A stretch of 64,000 nt of DNA from Anaerolineaceae bacterium UBA5211 (GTDB lineage Bacteria; Chloroflexota; Anaerolineae; Anaerolineales; Anaerolineaceae). The position numbers and the translations under genes were made by a program. Location: NCBI GenBank assembly GCA_002412595.1, contig DHVJ01000030.1, positions 82,337 to 146,336 of the forward strand, read 5' to 3'. This document shows positions 16,651-24,791 of this stretch, piece by piece (position 1 is the first letter of the stretch; every line of letters starts with the position of its first letter). Under the pieces are notes generated by a model. That model had not been told where the DNA came from, searched no databases, and saw only the letters and a program-made list of their open reading frames with translations.

Positions 16651-17778
16651 CTATGGATACATAAAGAATAATTCCCATACTTTAGACTCCACTTCTTCAT
16701 AAGTGGAGTTGAGTCCGGCAATCACAATCCAGGTATTACCGGGCTTGAGGGCCATGGATTCGCCCTGGTCGTTGAAAAATTGCATCGGGTCGGAATCATT
16801 CTTGGCGCGCCATTTGCCCTCAAAGACCTGCCCGTCGCGGAAAAAATAAGCCAGCTTGCCTTTATCATTGCCCCAAATGTCAATCAGATAGCGGCTGGGT
16901 GCCAGTTCGGTATATTCCGCAAAGATGATGATGACGTTTGAAAAGGCCAGTTGGTCGCCGGTATTGAGATCAACCAGCGGAATCATGTCATAGGTCAAAT
17001 CATTTTCATCTTCAAAGTACTCAATCCAGCGTAAATATTTACCGCTGCCGGCGTCGTAGCGCCATTCCCCGCGGTTGTTGTAATTGAACAGGATATTGAC
17101 CTGGTCAGCATATTGACCGTGATTGGGTACTTCATTGGAGAAGACCATACCGGGCAAATCCGGGGTGCCGTTCTTCAAACCCTGCTCGGTCACATATTGG
17201 CTGAGGGCAGCCGAATTGGCGTACACCCCCACCACGCTGTGTGTGTCTGTACCTATAAAGGCCGGTTCCGGCGCTTCCAGATTGGAGACGGCATAGTCGC
17301 CTAATTTTTCATTGATTTCCTCATCCGTATCTTCATCCGCGCTGCCATAAGCCAAAATGCCGCTGTACATGGTCACCAATTGCGCGTCCACAAAGCGGCC
17401 GGAACGCACCGGGCCAATGGTTTCGCTGTCCTGTCCGTAATAGACTGCCAGGAAACGGTTGGTGCCGTAACCAATATAGTAATCGAAAACAATATCAGCG
17501 GCAGACAGCCCGGCGTGCGGGCGGCCATACTGCGGATAATTGGAAACTTTCACCATGACCGGGCGTCGCTCCAGTAGTTCCGGATCATCCACGGCCAGAC
17601 CAGTCAGCGGGTTGATGACCGGTACCGGCGTGGCGCTAGGTGCAAGTGTGCTTTCCACGGCCTGCACCACGGTTGCTTCGGCCGCCACAGCTGTGTCGGA
17701 TGCGGATTGAGCGTCCGTTTGGCAAGCACCAAATAAGATCGCCAAAATCAAGATGCTGACAATGCGGTTTTTAATCAT
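16651..17778 (-). CDS. DUF3048 domain lipoprotein (YerB-like)
   Basis: 375 residues. An N-terminal signal peptide ends in a lipobox 'LFGAC', so the protein should be a membrane-anchored extracytoplasmic lipoprotein, followed by a Thr/Ser/Ala/Pro-rich linker. The body from 'INPLTGL' through 'RRPVMVKVSNYPQYGRPHAGL', 'ADIVFDYYI' and 'IGPVRSGR' is the DUF3048 signature seen in Bacillus YerB. Function unknown; in Bacillus it is also a lipoprotein. ATG 17778 is chosen over an upstream in-frame TTG at 17793 because it gives a normal signal peptide start. The 3' end faces the c-di-GMP riboswitch RNA, which could run antisense into it. Confidence 0.88.
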   Translation of the reverse strand: MIKNRIVSILILAILFGACQTDAQSASDTAVAAEATVVQAVESTLAPSATPVPVINPLTGLAVDDPELLERRPVMVKVSNYPQYGRPHAGLSAADIVFDYYIGYGTNRFLAVYYGQDSETIGPVRSGRFVDAQLVTMYSGILAYGSADEDTDEEINEKLGDYAVSNLEAPEPAFIGTDTHSVVGVYANSAALSQYVTEQGLKNGTPDLPGMVFSNEVPNHGQYADQVNILFNYNNRGEWRYDAGSGKYLRWIEYFEDENDLTYDMIPLVDLNTGDQLAFSNVIIIFAEYTELAPSRYLIDIWGNDKGKLAYFFRDGQVFEGKWRAKNDSDPMQFFNDQGESMALKPGNTWIVIAGLNSTYEEVESKVWELFFMYP

Positions 17779-17887
17779 ATGTTCTTTTCTCAAGCTTAAG
17801 ATTATAAAAGATACTTGACGGTTTTCTCATTTCGATTCATTAATAAGCCTATAGCTCGCATTATAATTTTTAAAATGGAATTTACCT

Positions 17888-18286
17888 ATGAATCGTAAAA
17901 TTCGTGTACTGATTGCCAAACCCGGCCTGGACGGCCACGACCGCGGCGCCAAAGTGATCGCGCGCGCCCTGCGCGACGCCGGCATGGAAGTGATTTACAC
18001 CGGCCTGCGCCAGACACCGGAGATGATTGCCAATGCCGCGCTGCAGGAAGATGTGGACGCCGTTGGGCTGTCCATCCTTTCCGGCGCGCACATGACGCTG
18101 GTGCCGCGCGTACTGGAGCTGCTGAATGCCAATGGTCAAGGCGAAGTGTGCGTCTTTGTGGGCGGCATCATCCCCGAAGAAGACGCCCGCGCTTTGGAAA
18201 TTTTGGGCGTAAAAGCGGTCTATGGACCGGGTACGCCTACTACTCAGGTCATTACTGAGCTGACCCAATTGGTGGAAACGGCCTGA
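17888..18286 (+). CDS. Methylmalonyl-CoA mutase small, B12-binding subunit
   Basis: 132 residues consisting only of a cobalamin-binding domain. 'KPGLDGHDRGAKVIARAL' contains the D-x-H-x-x-G motif with the lower-ligand His, and 'GLSILSGAHMTL' and 'FVGGIIPEED' are the S-x-L and GG motifs. In two-gene acyl-CoA mutases this subunit pairs with a separate TIM-barrel large subunit, converting succinyl-CoA and methylmalonyl-CoA. The large subunit is not in the window. MeaB, the chaperone of the enzyme, begins 24 bp downstream, supporting the assignment. Other 2-hydroxyisobutyryl or ethylmalonyl mutases have similar small subunits, so the exact substrate is not certain. A TATAAT-like box lies near 17859. 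Confidence 0.9.
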   Translation: MNRKIRVLIAKPGLDGHDRGAKVIARALRDAGMEVIYTGLRQTPEMIANAALQEDVDAVGLSILSGAHMTLVPRVLELLNANGQGEVCVFVGGIIPEEDARALEILGVKAVYGPGTPTTQVITELTQLVETA

Positions 18287-18310
18287 CGATTACGCAGACG
18301 GGATAATTGA

Positions 18311-19273
18311 ATGAATATCGCTGAAAGCGTCCTGCAGGGGGACCGCCTGGCTTTGGCGCGCTTGCTGACCGGACTGGAAAACGACCAGCCGCAGGGCAGA
18401 GATGCTTTGGACGCGTTATTCCCCCACACCGGAAAAGCACACATCATCGGCGTGACCGGCCCATCCGGATCGGGCAAATCCAGCCTGGTCAACCGCCTGG
18501 CTTTGCATCTGGCGGAAACCGGCGGCGAGCAGCCCGCGCCGCGCGTGGCCGTGCTGGCGGTGGACCCCAGCAGCCCGTTCAGCGGCGGGGCGCTATTGGG
18601 CGACCGCGTGCGCATGCGTGATTTAATGGAACGCCCGGAGATCTTCATCCGCTCGATGGCCAGCCGCGGCGCACTGGGCGGGCTGGCGCGTGCTGCCGGA
18701 GAATTGGTGCTGGCGTTAGAAGCAGCCGGTTTTGACATCATCCTGGTTGAAACGGTCGGTGCGGGGCAGTCTGAGGTGGACATCGCGCGCCTGGCGCACA
18801 CCACCCTGGTGGTGGAAGCGCCCGGCCTGGGTGACGACATCCAGGCCGCCAAAGCCGGCATCCTCGAGATCGCCGACATTCTGGTAGTCAACAAAGCCGA
18901 TAAAAACGGGGCAGAAAGCGCCGCGCATACGCTGGCGGCCATGCTGGAAATTGGGGCGGAACTAAAACCCGCATCGGCCTTATTGGAGAATACCTGGAAA
19001 GCACCAGTTTGCCTGACCTCCGCGCTCAACCGCGAGGGCATCGCTGCCCTGTCTGAAACCATTGCAGCGCACCGCGCCTGGCTGCGTGAGAGTGGCGTCT
19101 GGGAACAACGCGCGCAAGCCCGCCTGGAAGACCTGTTCAACCGCCTGCTGCGTGAGCGCTTGCTCGCAGAATGGCAGCGCAGCCAGCCCCAGGCAAACCT
19201 GACAGACGCATTACAAGCGCTGCACAAACGTGAATCCTCCCCTTACAACCTGATCGAACGCCTTTTTTCATAA
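18311..19273 (+). CDS. meaB: Methylmalonyl-CoA mutase-associated GTPase MeaB
   Basis: 320-residue G3E GTPase that protects and reactivates B12-dependent acyl-CoA mutases. P-loop 'GVTGPSGSGKSSL' (about 49-61), 'VLAVDPSSPFSGGALLGDRVRM' (switch I, split here by motif), 'ETVGAGQSEVD' (switch II/G3) and 'VVNKADKNG' (NKxD) are all present, and the C-terminal helices provide the dimerisation arm. It is 24 bp downstream of the B12-binding mutase subunit and probably co-transcribed. The ATG follows GGGATAATTGA. Confidence 0.95.
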   Translation: MNIAESVLQGDRLALARLLTGLENDQPQGRDALDALFPHTGKAHIIGVTGPSGSGKSSLVNRLALHLAETGGEQPAPRVAVLAVDPSSPFSGGALLGDRVRMRDLMERPEIFIRSMASRGALGGLARAAGELVLALEAAGFDIILVETVGAGQSEVDIARLAHTTLVVEAPGLGDDIQAAKAGILEIADILVVNKADKNGAESAAHTLAAMLEIGAELKPASALLENTWKAPVCLTSALNREGIAALSETIAAHRAWLRESGVWEQRAQARLEDLFNRLLRERLLAEWQRSQPQANLTDALQALHKRESSPYNLIERLFS

Positions 19274-19364
19274 AAAAACGCTTCTTTTGGCAAGATAATA
19301 GTTTGTGGATTACAATTTATACGTATCATTTACTCATTATTTCTATCAGGAGAAGTAAGCAATT

Positions 19365-20687
19365 ATGGACCGAACTCCGATTGGCAGTCTGAAAGATCAC
19401 CTCAACGAAACCGTTACAATCCAGGGTTGGCTGCAAACCCTGCGTGACCAAAAAAATATGCAGTTCCTCATTATGCGCGACCGCACCGGCCTGGTGCAGG
19501 TGGCGCATTATCGCCCCGGCAATCCCGAATTGGGCGATTTGATTTCCACCTTAGGCAGCGAATCCGCGCTAACCATTACCGGCAAGGTAGTGGAAAACAA
19601 GGTTGTCAAATTGGGCGGGCTGGAAATTCAGCTGGAATCCCTCAAAGTTGAAAACGCTGCGGAAACCCCGCTGCCTTTCGACCCCTTCGACAACGACAAC
19701 CTGCCGGCCATCGATTTCCGCATGGATTGGCGCTATCTGGACCTGCGCCGCGAGCAGAACCTGCTGCTCTTCAAAGTGCAGACCCTGCTGGAACACGCCA
19801 TGCGTGAATACTGGCTGGAAAACGACTTCATAGAAATCCACTCCCCCAAGATCACCGGCAGCCCCAGCGAATCGGGTGCTGAACTCTTCGAGGTGCAGTA
19901 TTTCGAACGCAAGGCTTACCTGGCGCAAAGCCCACAGTTCTACAAGCAAATGGCCATGGCAGCCGGGTTCGAGCGCGTTTTTGAAATCGGGCCGGTCTTC
20001 CGCGCCGATCCCTCGTTTACTTCCCGCCATATGACCGAATTCACCGGCCTGGACATGGAAATTTCCTGGGTCGAGAGCCACGAAGACGTGATGGCCTTCA
20101 CCGAAAAATGGATGCAGTACGCCTATAAACGCGTCAAAGAAACATACGGCAGCGAGATCGAAACCATATTCGGTGTAGATATCCAAGTGCCGGAAGTGCC
20201 CTTCCCGCGCCTGACCATGGCTGAAGCTTACGCCATCCTGAAGGACAAGGGCTATAAACTGCCGCCGGAACGCAAGGGCGACCTTGACCCGGGCGGGGAA
20301 CGCGCCATTGCAGATTACGTCAAAGAAAAATACGGCAGCGATTTCCTGTTTGTGACCGATTGGCCCATCAGCGTGCGCCCGTTCTACCACATGCGCCACC
20401 CGGACGCGCCCGAACTCACGCGCAGTTTCGACCTGATCGCAGGCGGTTTAGAGATCGCCACCGGCGCCCAGCGCGAACACCGTTACGAGGTGCTCAGGCA
20501 GCAGGCGCTTGAAAAAGGCTTGGGGCTGGAAAACATCCAATACTATCTGGACTTTTTCCGCTACGGCGCACCGCCGCACGGCGGTTTTGGCATGGGGCTT
20601 TCCCGTGTGTTGATGGTCATGTTGAACCTGCCCAACATCCGCGAAAGCGTCTTCCTCTTCCGAGGCCCCAACCGGCTAACCCCCTAG
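19365..20687 (+). CDS. aspS: Aspartyl-tRNA synthetase, archaeal/non-discriminating type (Asp/Asx)
   Basis: 440-residue class IIb synthetase. An N-terminal OB-fold anticodon domain (about 1-105, 'VTIQGWLQTLRDQKNMQFLIMRD') is followed by the catalytic core: 'SPKITGSPSESGAELFEV', motif 2 'FEIGPVFRADPSFTSRHMTEF' split across about 205-225, and motif 3 'GGFGMGLSRVLMVML'. It lacks the GAD insertion of bacterial AspRS and is about 150 residues shorter, so it is the archaeal type, which often charges both tRNA-Asp and tRNA-Asn; Asn-tRNA would then need GatCAB. ATG with AGGAGAAG 8 bases upstream. It opens an operon with a GNAT acetyltransferase and a PRPP synthetase-like gene. Confidence 0.92.
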   Translation: MDRTPIGSLKDHLNETVTIQGWLQTLRDQKNMQFLIMRDRTGLVQVAHYRPGNPELGDLISTLGSESALTITGKVVENKVVKLGGLEIQLESLKVENAAETPLPFDPFDNDNLPAIDFRMDWRYLDLRREQNLLLFKVQTLLEHAMREYWLENDFIEIHSPKITGSPSESGAELFEVQYFERKAYLAQSPQFYKQMAMAAGFERVFEIGPVFRADPSFTSRHMTEFTGLDMEISWVESHEDVMAFTEKWMQYAYKRVKETYGSEIETIFGVDIQVPEVPFPRLTMAEAYAILKDKGYKLPPERKGDLDPGGERAIADYVKEKYGSDFLFVTDWPISVRPFYHMRHPDAPELTRSFDLIAGGLEIATGAQREHRYEVLRQQALEKGLGLENIQYYLDFFRYGAPPHGGFGMGLSRVLMVMLNLPNIRESVFLFRGPNRLTP

Positions 20688-20696
20688 GGAGGAATT

Positions 20697-21254
20697 ATGA
20701 TCACCGGAAAACGTGTCAGACTGCGGGCAATCACGCGAGAAGATTTACCCGTATTTGTCGGCTGGCTGAATGACCCAGACGTCAGCCGAAATATTTCAAT
20801 TTACTATGTCCAATCATTGGAACAGGAAGAAAAATGGTTCCAAGATAGCTTGACCCACCCTGTGGAAGAACAAGCTTTAGCCATTGAGATTCAAGATCAA
20901 GATAACTGGAAATTGGCGGGGGATGTTGGCTTTTTGAATTTTGACCAACATGAACGCAGCGCTGAACTCGGTATTTTCATTGGGGATAAAACTGCCTGGG
21001 ACAAAGGTTTTGGTACGGAAACCATGCAGTTAATGGTCGATTATGGCTTTGCGACATTGAACCTGAACCGAATTTATCTGCGCGTTTACGAGACCAACCC
21101 GCGCGGCATGCGCTGCTACGAAAAAGTCGGATTTCAACTCGAAGGCCGTATGCGCCAGGCTCACTATCTTGACGGTAAATATATTGATGTCCTGCTGATG
21201 AGTATACTTAAAAGTGAATGGATAGAACAAAAAATGAAAGAAGGTATTGAATGA
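20697..21254 (+). CDS. GNAT-family N-acetyltransferase (RimJ/RimL-like)
   Basis: 185 residues. 'VRLRAITREDLPVFVGWLNDP' is the typical N-terminus of RimJ/RimL-type acetyltransferases, and the acetyl-CoA pyrophosphate loop is in 'AWDKGFGTETMQLMVDYGF' (Q/R-x-x-G-x-G/A variant), followed by 'LNRIYLRVYETNPRGMRCYEKVGF'. It acetylates an amino group of a protein, metabolite or antibiotic; target unknown. GGAGGAATT precedes the ATG 9 bp after the aspS stop. The last 4 bases overlap the PRPP synthetase-like gene. Confidence 0.9.
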   Translation: MITGKRVRLRAITREDLPVFVGWLNDPDVSRNISIYYVQSLEQEEKWFQDSLTHPVEEQALAIEIQDQDNWKLAGDVGFLNFDQHERSAELGIFIGDKTAWDKGFGTETMQLMVDYGFATLNLNRIYLRVYETNPRGMRCYEKVGFQLEGRMRQAHYLDGKYIDVLLMSILKSEWIEQKMKEGIE

Positions 21255-22246
21255 ATGCGTCCAACCATGTGCATTCAAACTCTCCAATGTATGGCAATAT
21301 CCGTTTGTACGCCGGATCTGCCTGTCCCGAATTAGCCAACAGTATTGCCAAACATCTTGATTTGTCTTTATGTGAACGGGATATTGTCACCTATCCAAAT
21401 GACAATATTTTCGTTAAATTGCATTCCAGCGTGCGCGGCCAGGACTGCTATGTGATCCAAACCACATCCATTCCCGTGCACCGCAACCTGATGGAACTAT
21501 TGATCCTGATCCAGACCCTGCGCCTGGATTCGGCCGCGCGCATCACCGCGGTAGTGCCATATCTGTGCTACACGAGATCGGATAAAAAAGACCAGCCGCG
21601 CGTGCCCATCACCGCCCGCCTGGTAGCAGACATGATCGAAGTAGCCGGCGCGGACCGCTACATCACCTTTGACCTGCACGCCGACCAAATCCAGGGGTTC
21701 TTCTCCATCCCCGGTGATGTGCTTTACGCTTATCACGTGGTCATCCCGCATTTGGAAGAAATGGTTAAAAAGATGCACAATCCGGTGATTGTTTCACCGG
21801 ATTTGGGCTTCGCCAAGAAGGCACGTAATTACGCCGCCCGCTTGGAGCTGCCGCTTTCCTTTATTGAAAAACGGCGCCTTTCCAACGCCCCCACCGCTAA
21901 AGCCCTGACCCTAATTGGCGAGGTAAAGGACCATGATTGCATTGTAATCGACGAAGAAATCAGCACCGGACGCACCATCGCGGCCGCCGTGAACCTGATC
22001 AAAGAACAAGGCGCACGTAATATTTATGTGGTTTTCATCCACCCCATCCTGCCGCCCGGTTCTGTGGATATGCTGTTGGACCTGCCGGTCAAGCAGTTTG
22101 TCACCACTGACACCATCCCGATTTCTCTGGAAGACAAAGCCAAGTTTGGCAAGCGCCTGAAGATCATCAGCCTGGCGGAGCTGCTGGCTGAGGTCATCTG
22201 CCGCGGCAACCAGGGCCGCAGCGTTGGCGAGTTATTCAACGAGTAA
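21251..22246 (+). CDS. prs: Ribose-phosphate pyrophosphokinase-like protein
   Basis: 331 residues with two phosphoribosyltransferase-like halves as in PRPP synthetases, which make PRPP from ribose 5-phosphate and ATP. 'RLYAGSACPELANSIAKHL' and 'VVPYLCYTRSDKKDQPRVPITARLVADMI' match the N-terminal half, 'TFDLHADQIQGFFSIPGD' the ATP-site region and 'VSPDLGFAKKARNYAARL' the catalytic loop. The PRPP-binding loop reads VIDEEISTGRTI where most Prs proteins have a V-D-D-x-I-D-T-G/A-G-T motif, so ribose-phosphate binding may differ. Start overlaps the GNAT stop (ATGA) with GAAGG upstream. A terminator follows directly. Prs is the best call, but a diverged paralogue is possible. Confidence 0.82.
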   Translation: MNASNHVHSNSPMYGNIRLYAGSACPELANSIAKHLDLSLCERDIVTYPNDNIFVKLHSSVRGQDCYVIQTTSIPVHRNLMELLILIQTLRLDSAARITAVVPYLCYTRSDKKDQPRVPITARLVADMIEVAGADRYITFDLHADQIQGFFSIPGDVLYAYHVVIPHLEEMVKKMHNPVIVSPDLGFAKKARNYAARLELPLSFIEKRRLSNAPTAKALTLIGEVKDHDCIVIDEEISTGRTIAAAVNLIKEQGARNIYVVFIHPILPPGSVDMLLDLPVKQFVTTDTIPISLEDKAKFGKRLKIISLAELLAEVICRGNQGRSVGELFNE

Positions 22247-22252
22247 GCACCC

Positions 22253-22287
22253 GCGGGGATAAAAAATTTTATCCCCGCTTTTTTTAT
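22253..22287 (+). terminator. Intrinsic terminator of the aspS operon
   Basis: Perfect 12-bp stem GCGGGGATAAAA/TTTTATCCCCGC with a two-base loop, then seven T. The T run ends 2 bases before the mutM ATG. Confidence 0.95.
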
Positions 22288-22288
22288 T

Positions 22289-23119
22289 ATGCCGGAATTA
22301 CCCGAAGTTGAAACCATTGCCCGTGTGCTGAGAGAAGGGGCAAAATCCACTGAAGACGCGCTGCTTGGCCGCCGCATTGAATCAGCCGAGGTGCTGTGGC
22401 CGCGCACGTTAGCCAACCTTTCGCCGCAGGTATTCTGCGCGCAAATCAGCGGCCAAACCATCCAAGCCGTTATCCGCCGGGGTAAATTCCTGGTCCTGCC
22501 GCTCAGCAGCGACACTTTGTTAGTGCATTTGCGCATGAGCGGGGATATGCGTGTCGAGCACGCACAAGACAACCCGGTGCTGAAACACGACCGCCTGATC
22601 CTGAATCTCGACAACGGCAGCCGCCTGGCCTTCAACGATACACGCAAGTTCGGGCGCGCCTGGCTGCTGGCGGACCCGCAGGAAGTGCTGGGCAGCCTGG
22701 GGCCCGAACCCTTTGATCCCGCTCTGGACACAGATTCCTTCCACGAAATGCTTCAGGCGCGCAGCCGACAGTTGAAACCGCTCTTGATGGACCAGAGCTT
22801 TCTGGCCGGGCTGGGCAATATCTACACGGACGAAGCCCTGCACCTGGCTAAGCTTCATCCCCTGCGGTTGTCCGGCACAATCAGCTTGCCGGAAGCGGAA
22901 CGCTTGCTGGTTGCCATCCGCGCTGTATTGACGGAAGGCATTCGCCGCAACGGCGCCAGCATCGATTGGGTTTACCGCGGCGGCGATTTCCAGAACCATT
23001 TCCGCGTTTACGGGCGTACCGGGGAAAGCTGCCCGGAGTGCGGGGGGACGATTGAACGCCTGCTGGTCGGCCAGCGCGGCACGCATATCTGCCCCAACTG
23101 CCAACCCAAACCAGATTAG
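22289..23119 (+). CDS. mutM: Formamidopyrimidine-DNA glycosylase
   Basis: 276-residue bifunctional glycosylase/AP lyase that removes 8-oxoguanine and other oxidised bases. The N-terminal 'PELPEVET' provides the catalytic Pro2 and Glu3, 'RRGKFLV' the conserved Lys, 'GLGNIYTDEALHLAKLHP' the helix-two-turn-helix, and 'CPECGG...CPNC' near the C-terminus the zinc finger. Because Pro2 must be the N-terminal residue, the start at 22289 is certain. No ribosome-binding site precedes it: the ATG follows the T tract of a terminator. Expression may rely on terminator read-through or a promoter inside the prs gene. Confidence 0.97.
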   Translation: MPELPEVETIARVLREGAKSTEDALLGRRIESAEVLWPRTLANLSPQVFCAQISGQTIQAVIRRGKFLVLPLSSDTLLVHLRMSGDMRVEHAQDNPVLKHDRLILNLDNGSRLAFNDTRKFGRAWLLADPQEVLGSLGPEPFDPALDTDSFHEMLQARSRQLKPLLMDQSFLAGLGNIYTDEALHLAKLHPLRLSGTISLPEAERLLVAIRAVLTEGIRRNGASIDWVYRGGDFQNHFRVYGRTGESCPECGGTIERLLVGQRGTHICPNCQPKPD

Positions 23120-23146
23120 TGCCTGTCCTTTAACCGGTTCCTCATT

Positions 23147-23152
23147 TATAAT
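23147..23152 (+). promoter_or_regulatory. -10 box close to the MATE gene start
   Basis: Perfect TATAAT 17 bases before the ATG at 23170, giving a leader of about 10 bases with no ribosome-binding site. No strong -35 is visible. Confidence 0.4.
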
Positions 23153-23169
23153 CGCCCTCTACTCTTTTT

Positions 23170-24522
23170 ATGACAGCCATGTGGAATAAAACTTTTCTTA
23201 AAGACCTTTTCAAACTAAGCCTGCCGATCATGCTGCAAAGCCTGTTCGCCGTGTTAGGCAGCACCATCACCACCCTGATGACCGGGCAGTTGGGTGATAT
23301 TCCCCTGGCTGCGGCCGGATTAGCCAACCAAATGTTTTTCATTCTCTCCCTGGTGCAATTCGGAATTGGTTCCGGCGCCTCCATTTTTACCGCCCAATAT
23401 TGGGGAAAAAATGATAAGGAAAGCATATACAGGGTACTGGGCGTCTGCCTGATGTTGGGAATCCTGATCAGTCTGCTCTTCATGAGTGTCGCATTGTTCA
23501 TTCCGCGCATCTTCCTGGACATTTTCACTTCTGACGCGGAAGTCATCCGGCTGGGAACCCAAATCCTGCGAATTGTCGGTTTTAGTTTCCTGTTTACCCC
23601 CATTACCAACACGTACTATATGGTGCTGCGTTCCACCGGCAACGTGCGCCTGCCCATGCTGGTTAGCTCCAGCAGCGTCATTCTGAACACTGTGCTGGGA
23701 TATGCGTTAGTCTTTGGTAAATTAGGCGCGCCGGCCATGGGTGTGTTTGGGGCAGCTTATGCCAACCTGATCGCGCGCGTGTTGGAATGCGTGTTGATAT
23801 TGTGGATGGTTTATTACCTGAAAACACCGCTAGCCATCAAACCCAGACAAATGATCTTCTTTGACAAAGCATTCCTGAAAAAGATTTTGAACAGAGTGCT
23901 GCCAGTCACATTAAATGAATTACTGTGGTCAGTTGGAATTTCCGCTTACAGCGCCATTTATGCTCACATCAATACGGAGTCCATCGCTGCGATCAATATT
24001 AAAGCTTCCCTTGAAGATTTAATGTTCGTGCCCTTCTTAGGGATTACGCATGCCTGCGCCATTATGATCGGCAATGCCATCGGGTCCGGCAACGAAGAGA
24101 AATCCTACGACTACATTCGCCAGGGTGTGCGCATCATCTTCATCATGGCGCTCATCCTCGGATCGGCCCTCATCCTTGGGCGGGATTTCATCACTTCATT
24201 GTATAAAATCACAGATGTTACAGCCGAGTACACACGCAACCTGTTGACTGTGTTGGGGGCTTTCTTGTGGCTCAGGACGGTAAATACTTTCTATTTCATT
24301 GCCATGCTGCGCAGCGGCGGAGATACGCGCTTTGCATACTGGATGGATGTGGGCTCCATGTGGTTGATCGGCGTGCCGTCTGCGTTGTTAGGTGCGTTCG
24401 TCTTCAAGCTCCCGGTTTACTACGTCTATTTGCTGGCCATGATTGACGAAGGTGTGAAATTTGCGCTGTCCATTTGGCGTTACCGCAGCCATCGCTGGAT
24501 TCATAACCTGGTCCACGATTAA
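23170..24522 (+). CDS. MATE-family efflux transporter
   Basis: 450 residues, twelve predicted transmembrane helices in two homologous bundles, the standard MATE length. 'LSLPIMLQSLFAVLGSTITTLMTGQLG' and 'IAAINIKASLEDLMFVPFLGITHACAIMIGNAIG' are the typical first-helix and repeat-two motifs of NorM/DinF relatives (given in parts). It should export cationic drugs or metabolites with Na+ or H+. Met1 at 23170 and Met4 at 23179 are both possible; neither has a Shine-Dalgarno sequence, and the -10 box just upstream fits near-leaderless translation. Confidence 0.9.
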   Translation: MTAMWNKTFLKDLFKLSLPIMLQSLFAVLGSTITTLMTGQLGDIPLAAAGLANQMFFILSLVQFGIGSGASIFTAQYWGKNDKESIYRVLGVCLMLGILISLLFMSVALFIPRIFLDIFTSDAEVIRLGTQILRIVGFSFLFTPITNTYYMVLRSTGNVRLPMLVSSSSVILNTVLGYALVFGKLGAPAMGVFGAAYANLIARVLECVLILWMVYYLKTPLAIKPRQMIFFDKAFLKKILNRVLPVTLNELLWSVGISAYSAIYAHINTESIAAINIKASLEDLMFVPFLGITHACAIMIGNAIGSGNEEKSYDYIRQGVRIIFIMALILGSALILGRDFITSLYKITDVTAEYTRNLLTVLGAFLWLRTVNTFYFIAMLRSGGDTRFAYWMDVGSMWLIGVPSALLGAFVFKLPVYYVYLLAMIDEGVKFALSIWRYRSHRWIHNLVHD

Positions 24523-24558
24523 TTCCAAATCAACAAATTCCGGTAGAATAGGATAAGC

Positions 24559-24729
24559 ATGTATTCCATTATCATCGCGATCATTTTTTACGTAATCGGT
24601 TTTTGGTTGATGTCCAATGAAGCCAAAAAAGAGCCGCGCATGCGGAATGTGTGGAGTTACCTTTCAGCAATTCTCTCACTGATCATGGCAGTAGCCATCA
24701 CATTAATGTGGCTGATGATCATTTTCTAA
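24559..24729 (+). CDS. Small two-helix membrane protein, unknown
   Basis: 56 codons plus stop: 'MYSIIIAIIFYVIGFWLMS', a short Lys/Glu/Arg loop 'NEAKKEPRMRN', then a second hydrophobic helix ending 'LMWLMIIF'. AGGATAAG precedes the ATG at correct spacing, TAGAAT upstream could be a -10, and a strong terminator follows 10 bases after the stop, which supports a real gene. The basic loop should be cytoplasmic, giving a hairpin topology. It may be an accessory of the preceding MATE exporter or an independent membrane peptide; I recognise no family. Confidence 0.65.
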   Translation: MYSIIIAIIFYVIGFWLMSNEAKKEPRMRNVWSYLSAILSLIMAVAITLMWLMIIF

Positions 24730-24739
24730 TCGAAAGTGA

Positions 24740-24770
24740 AAAGCCCGCTGTTTTTACAGCGGGCTTTTTT
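24740..24770 (+). terminator. Intrinsic terminator
   Basis: AAGCCCGCTGT/ACAGCGGGCTT stem, loop TTT, followed by T6. It separates the MATE/small-protein unit from the convergent CcdA fusion gene and has A-rich DNA on the other side, so it may work both ways. Confidence 0.9.
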
Positions 24771-24791
24771 ATTTAAATAAATTTAAAAACA

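Noticed and set aside
18244..19227. Minus-strand frame of 327 codons opposite meaB
   Set aside because: Antisense of a gene with intact G-protein motifs; Ser/Arg/Pro-rich shadow.
19569..20399. Minus-strand frame of 276 codons opposite aspS
   Set aside because: Antisense of conserved class II synthetase motifs; no start site or family.
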